A stretch of DNA of 32,665 nucleotides, from positions 39,410 to 72,074 of the forward strand of contig PAXN01000011.1 of assembly GCA_002715005.1 (NCBI GenBank), in the 5' to 3' direction. Below the pieces are notes generated by a model. That model was not told where the DNA came from. It worked only from the letters and a program-made list of their open reading frames with translations, and did not search any database. The translations under genes and the position numbers were made by a program. Positions 29,117-32,665 of the stretch are shown piece after piece (within the stretch, counting starts at the first letter, position 1; each line of letters opens with the position of its first letter). Origin of the DNA: Rhodospirillaceae bacterium. Its GTDB lineage: Bacteria; Pseudomonadota; Alphaproteobacteria; UBA8366.

Positions 29117-30853
29117 TCAATGATGAAGTTCTGGCTCTGCTATCGGATCAGTTGATTGCAGATAGTCAAAGTCGCAGCCCTTGTCGGCCTGCTGAATATG
29201 TTGTGCATACATCCAACCATAGCCACGAGGGTAATGCGGCTTAGGTGGTGTCCAAGCGTCGCGGCGTTTAGCAAGTTCCTCGTCACTGACTTCCATATTC
29301 AGCGTACGGCCGAAAATATCGAGAGTGATCATATCGCCGGTCTCAATCAAGGCCAGATTGCCACCGACAAAAGATTCTGGTGCTACATGTAGAACACAGG
29401 TCCCGTAGGAAGTACCGCTCATGCGTGCATCCGAAATACGAACCATATCACGGACCCCCGCCTTCAATAGCTTTTTGGGGATTGGCAACATGCCCCATTC
29501 CGGCATACCTGGCCCGCCAACGGGCCCTGCATTTTTCATCACTATTACGGAATCCGCAGTTACGTCTAAATCTGGGTCGTCGATACGTGCTAGCAAATCT
29601 GGATGGCTTTCGAACACTACAGCTGGGCCCGTGTGATTGTAGAATTTCGGGTCGGCGGCTGTATGTTTTATAACCGCACCGTCCGGACAAATATTACCTT
29701 TGAGGACAACGAGCCCGCCTTCATCAGACATGGGATTATCACGGGTGCGAATCACATCATCGTTATAAACTTCGGCACTTTCGATATTTTCTCCAAGCGT
29801 CTTACCGTTGGCCGTCGAGGCTTTCGTATGAAGTAGGTCACGAATACGGTTTAATAAGGCGCGCAGGCCGCCGGAATAATAAAAGTCTTCCATCAGAAAG
29901 CGCCCTGAGGGCTGAATATCTGCCAGTACGGGGGTTTTGCGGGACAATGTATCAAACATCTCCAAGCCTACGCCCAGGTCCAGCCTGTGGCCGATGGCGA
30001 GCAAATGAATAGCGGCATTGGTTGACCCTCCAAGTGCCATCACCGTAGTGATCGCATTTTCCAGGTTTTCCCGTTTGATAATATCGCTCGGGCGATAATC
30101 TTCCCAAACCATATCGACAATGCGTCGACCCGTTGCCGATGCCATGCGGGCGTGATTTGAATCGGCAGCTGGTATGGAGGCAGCTCCAGGTAGTGTCATT
30201 CCCAGCGCTTCCGCGGCGGATGTCATAGTGGAGGCGGTACCCATAGTCATACAGTGCCCTGGCGAGCGAGCAATCCCGCTTTCTGCTTCATACCATTCTT
30301 CTTCATCGATGGTACCAGCGCGAAGTTCGTCCCAGAAGCGCCAGCTGTCAGTGCCGGAACCTAAGAACTGGTTGCGGTAATTACCACGCAGCATGGGACC
30401 GGCTGGTACGAAAATAGCAGGGATATTCATGCTAGCTGCACCCATCAGCAGGGCAGGTGTCGTCTTGTCACAACCACCCATAAGAACAACACCATCGATA
30501 GGATGACTTCGAAGGAGTTCTTCGGCTTCCATAGCCAACATGTTCCGGTAGAGCATAGTCGATGGCTTCACGAACGGCTCAGACAAGCTCATCGCTGGCA
30601 GTTCAATGGGAAATCCACCGCCTTGCCAGATACCGCGTTTAACCTCTTCTACCCGCACTTTGAAATGCGAATGGCATTGGTTTATGTCGCTCCAGGTATT
30701 GATTATCGCGATGGCGGGCTTGTCGTGAAACTCTTCGGGTCCGTAGCCCATTTGCTTAGAGCGTGAACGGTGGGTGAAAGCACTTAACGATACACCCTTG
30801 TACCAGCGCTGACTGCGCAGTTGATCTGGTTTGATTTTCTTTTTGCCTGCCAT
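29117..30853 (-). CDS. IlvD/Edd family sugar-acid dehydratase
   Basis: A 578-residue iron-sulfur dehydratase. Three cysteines for a [2Fe-2S] cluster are C60 (DINQCHSH), C128 (MGGCDKTTPA) and C201 (SPGHCMTMG), one residue off the C59/C127/C200 of Rhizobium L-arabinonate dehydratase. K130 after the second cysteine is the usual carbamylated magnesium ligand, and ISDARMSGTSYGT holds the catalytic serine. This pattern and length fit the pentonate (L-arabinonate/D-xylonate) dehydratase branch rather than dihydroxyacid dehydratase of valine synthesis. The ATG at 30853 has GGGAGG five bases upstream; the longer frame to 30913 has no such site. It leads an operon with a 2-keto-3-deoxy-acid aldolase, so a non-phosphorylative aldonate route is likely. 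The exact sugar acid is inferred only by family. Confidence 0.9.
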   Translation of the reverse strand: MAGKKKIKPDQLRSQRWYKGVSLSAFTHRSRSKQMGYGPEEFHDKPAIAIINTWSDINQCHSHFKVRVEEVKRGIWQGGGFPIELPAMSLSEPFVKPSTMLYRNMLAMEAEELLRSHPIDGVVLMGGCDKTTPALLMGAASMNIPAIFVPAGPMLRGNYRNQFLGSGTDSWRFWDELRAGTIDEEEWYEAESGIARSPGHCMTMGTASTMTSAAEALGMTLPGAASIPAADSNHARMASATGRRIVDMVWEDYRPSDIIKRENLENAITTVMALGGSTNAAIHLLAIGHRLDLGVGLEMFDTLSRKTPVLADIQPSGRFLMEDFYYSGGLRALLNRIRDLLHTKASTANGKTLGENIESAEVYNDDVIRTRDNPMSDEGGLVVLKGNICPDGAVIKHTAADPKFYNHTGPAVVFESHPDLLARIDDPDLDVTADSVIVMKNAGPVGGPGMPEWGMLPIPKKLLKAGVRDMVRISDARMSGTSYGTCVLHVAPESFVGGNLALIETGDMITLDIFGRTLNMEVSDEELAKRRDAWTPPKPHYPRGYGWMYAQHIQQADKGCDFDYLQSTDPIAEPELHH

Positions 30854-31030
30854 GCCGGCCTCCCTGTCTGCGGATTTATGATGCCGCAAGTTGGCGCTAC
30901 GGTAAGCGGGCACGCGCGGTTTTGCAATGTCTCTCTAATATGCTTGACCCTTCTTGGTAAGGGGAATTGCGCATTGCTGGAGCGATAGATACAAATCAAC
31001 AAAGGTAACGATTTAATAAGGGAGAGTGTG

Positions 31031-31957
31031 ATGGCAGATAGTGGCATGGTCCAAGATAAAGTGGTGGTGGTCACCGGTGCGGGGCGCGGTATAGGACGCG
31101 GTTTTGCAATGATGATGGGAGCCCATGGCGCAAAGGTCGTGGTGAATGATATCGGCGCTAGTGTCGACGGCGAAGGTGCAGATAATGCACCCGCCGACGA
31201 AGTGGTAAGTTTGATTCGTGAAGCCGGTGGTGAGGCAGTGGTCTGCCGTGAGAGTGTTGCGGACGCAAAGGGCGGTGGAAAGATCATTCAAGCCGCCCTG
31301 GATAGTTTCGGGCAAATCGATGCGGTCGTGAACAATGCTGGTATTTTGCGCGATACGATTTTTCATAAGATGACTGATGAGGAATGGCATGCGGTCATTG
31401 GCGTTCATTTAAACGGTAGCTTTTTTGTAAGCCGAGCAGCAGCACCTCATTTTCGTAAGCAAAGCTCCGGCTGTTTTGTTCATATGACGTCAACCTCCGG
31501 TTTAATTGGTAATGTGGGCCAAGCAAATTATTCGGCCGCGAAAATGGGTATCCTCGGCCTTTCCAAGTCCATCGCACTAGATATGGCGCGATTTCGGGTA
31601 CGGTCTAATTGCATCTCGCCGTTTGCGTGGAGCCGTATGATCGGTTCAATTCCCACAAATACGCCGGAGCAAGCCGAGCGAGTGGGTAAGCTTAAACAGA
31701 TGACGCCGGAAAAAATCGCTCCCATGGCTGTCTATCTTTGTAGTCATGCGGCGGATGAGGCGAATGTGACTGGTCAGATTTTTGGGGTTCGTAATAATGA
31801 AATCTTCTTATTCAGCCAGAATAGGCCTTTGCGTTCAGTGCAACGAACTGACGGATGGACACCGGAGGGGATTGCAAATCACGCCATACCTACCTTCGAT
31901 GCGCATTTTTATGATTTGTCCGTATCGGCTGAAGTGTTCAGTTGGGATCCCGTATGA
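31031..31957 (+). CDS. short-chain dehydrogenase/reductase, hydroxyacyl-CoA dehydrogenase-like
   Basis: A 308-residue SDR. Cofactor motif TGAGRGIG (15-22), NNAG (101-104) and catalytic S154, Y167 and K171 (NYSAAK) are all present. VVVNDIGAS (36-44) puts an aspartate after the second strand, favouring NAD. The long insertion after it (VDGEGADNAPADEVV) and the GQANYSAAK form resemble the (3R)-hydroxyacyl-CoA dehydrogenase domain of multifunctional beta-oxidation proteins. Length exceeds a minimal SDR by about 50 residues at the C-terminus. AGGGAGAG precedes the ATG; a GTG just before it is rejected. It overlaps the next gene by four bases (ATGA), so both are coupled. Likely role: oxidising a hydroxyacyl-CoA or ring-derived alcohol. 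Confidence 0.87.
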   Translation: MADSGMVQDKVVVVTGAGRGIGRGFAMMMGAHGAKVVVNDIGASVDGEGADNAPADEVVSLIREAGGEAVVCRESVADAKGGGKIIQAALDSFGQIDAVVNNAGILRDTIFHKMTDEEWHAVIGVHLNGSFFVSRAAAPHFRKQSSGCFVHMTSTSGLIGNVGQANYSAAKMGILGLSKSIALDMARFRVRSNCISPFAWSRMIGSIPTNTPEQAERVGKLKQMTPEKIAPMAVYLCSHAADEANVTGQIFGVRNNEIFLFSQNRPLRSVQRTDGWTPEGIANHAIPTFDAHFYDLSVSAEVFSWDPV

Positions 31958-32553
31958 CCAAAACTATCCACTATTATTATAACCATTCCTCTCCCTGGAC
32001 CTACTTTGGCCATGATCGGTTTTTGGCGTTAGCAGAAAAGTATGATGCGCAGATTGTTTTTCGGCCTTGTGAATCCGCTATTATTTTTGCTCAATCTGGC
32101 GGTTTACCGGTTGCCAAGCGCGCGCCGCAAAGGCTGGCGAACCGACTTGTGGAGTTGAAACGCTGGCGAGATTTTCTTGGGATGCCGATGGTAATCGAAA
32201 GTGCCCATAAAGGCCCAGCGATGAACTGGGGCAATCGGATAGCCGTTGCCCATGGGTATCGCGGTGGTGATATTGGGGCAATTTCTTCGGCATTTCTCAA
32301 GGCACGTTGGGCGGAAGACCGGAATATGAGTACTGAGGCCGCAATGATTGAAATTGTAAATGAGCTTGGCCTTGACGGGGCCTCTCTTTGGGCCCAAAGC
32401 CAGTCGGGCGAGATTGGCAGTTTATATGACAGCTATACTGAAGAAGCGATGGCGGCGAACGTATTTGGCGCACCGACATATATATTCGGTAGTGAGTTGT
32501 TTTGGGGGCAAGATAGGCTCGAATTCTTGGAGCGCAGTCTCGCAGCATCCTAG
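31954..32553 (+). CDS. 2-hydroxychromene-2-carboxylate isomerase-like DsbA/GST-kappa family protein
   Basis: A 199-residue thioredoxin-fold protein of the DsbA-like/GST kappa family. The N-terminal NHSSPWTYFG (10-19) replaces the CXXC of true DsbA with a serine, as in 2-hydroxychromene-2-carboxylate isomerase (NahD), where that serine activates glutathione. The C-terminal NVFGAPTYIFGSELFWGQDRL motif is diagnostic of this group. It has no signal peptide. The start at ATG 31954 overlaps the SDR stop by four bases; an earlier in-frame ATG at 31942 lies inside the SDR gene. NahD works in naphthalene breakdown, but many homologues sit in unrelated catabolic operons, so a glutathione-dependent isomerase of unknown substrate is the safer call. 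Confidence 0.85.
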   Translation: MTKTIHYYYNHSSPWTYFGHDRFLALAEKYDAQIVFRPCESAIIFAQSGGLPVAKRAPQRLANRLVELKRWRDFLGMPMVIESAHKGPAMNWGNRIAVAHGYRGGDIGAISSAFLKARWAEDRNMSTEAAMIEIVNELGLDGASLWAQSQSGEIGSLYDSYTEEAMAANVFGAPTYIFGSELFWGQDRLEFLERSLAAS

Positions 32554-32555
32554 AT

Positions 32556-32665
32556 ATGAGGATCGCCTATCTTAATATCAATAAGGCCGCCAAGGCGCGT
32601 GCGCGTCGGTTGATTGATTATTTGGCGGGACTTGATGCGGACTTGATTGGTCTCGGCGAGATGAC
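32556..32665 (+). CDS. start of an endonuclease/exonuclease/phosphatase-family protein, cut by the window edge
   Basis: An ATG two bases after the upstream stop opens a frame that runs to the end of the window (36 codons). It reads MRIAYLNINKAAKARARRLI, then DYLAGLDADLIGLGEM. The N-terminal strand followed by Asn, and the DADLIGLGE segment, match the ExoIII-type metal-dependent hydrolase fold, where the glutamate binds magnesium (usual form LQE). No ribosome binding site is evident, so coupling to the upstream gene is likely. Only the first 36 residues are visible, so the call is tentative. Confidence 0.55.
   Translation, partial: MRIAYLNINKAAKARARRLIDYLAGLDADLIGLGEM

Noticed and set aside
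30784-31287. A 167-codon minus-strand open frame over the dehydratase/SDR divergent region
   Set aside because: Its translation is low-complexity Thr/Pro/Ala, the mirror of the SDR coding strand, so it is a shadow.

Overview
The window is a dense stretch of small-molecule catabolism genes: 29 complete protein genes, one gene cut by the right edge, no RNA genes, no CRISPR array and no insertion sequence. Base composition looks close to balanced. Gene content (family III CoA-transferases, MmgE/PrpD proteins, class III aminotransferase, M81 protein, DUF938 methyltransferase) and a degenerate copy of a palindromic repeat known from alphaproteobacterial genomes suggest a free-living, probably marine alphaproteobacterium. 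That placement is an inference.

Layout. (1) 60-4884: a tricarballylate-dehydrogenase-like flavoprotein, an isolated GT4 glycosyltransferase and a cytoplasmic gamma-glutamyltranspeptidase-like Ntn hydrolase. (2) 5006-9370, minus strand: a tight operon of an atypical crotonase, two CaiB/BaiF CoA-transferases and an alpha-methylacyl-CoA racemase-like protein. (3) 9495-11659: a TauD-like dioxygenase, then a cupin and a DUF938 methyltransferase on the minus strand. (4) 11774-17989, plus strand: a split sulfopyruvate-decarboxylase-like TPP enzyme (ComD/ComE-like), three tandem paralogous FMN-dependent 2-hydroxyacid dehydrogenases and a class III aminotransferase. (5) 25548-17986, minus strand: cupin, two MmgE/PrpD proteins, 3-oxo-tetronate kinase (OtnK), 3-oxo-tetronate 4-phosphate decarboxylase (OtnC), an MFS transporter and a D-2-hydroxyacid dehydrogenase. 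(6) 25696-27225: an M81/MlrC-like protein on the plus strand. (7) 30853-27294, minus strand: an IlvD/Edd sugar-acid dehydratase, an HpcH/HpaI aldolase and a second D-2-hydroxyacid dehydrogenase. (8) 31031 to the end, plus strand: an SDR, a 2-hydroxychromene-2-carboxylate-isomerase-like protein and the start of an endonuclease/exonuclease/phosphatase-like protein.

The shared theme is 2-hydroxy and 2-oxo acids. Region 4 could take a 2-hydroxyacid to a 2-oxoacid (FMN enzymes), to an aldehyde (TPP enzyme), to an amine (aminotransferase). Region 5 holds the lower half of the tetronate (threonate/erythronate) pathway without its usual dehydrogenase and isomerase. Region 7 is a textbook-like aldonate dehydratase / 2-keto-3-deoxy-acid aldolase module. 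The best candidate for an undescribed system is region 4, with its triplicated dehydrogenases; next are the OtnK-OtnC-PrpD-cupin operon and the crotonase lacking both catalytic glutamates. No transcription regulator was recognised anywhere; two intergenic palindromes sharing the core TCTAAAAGA may be operators.
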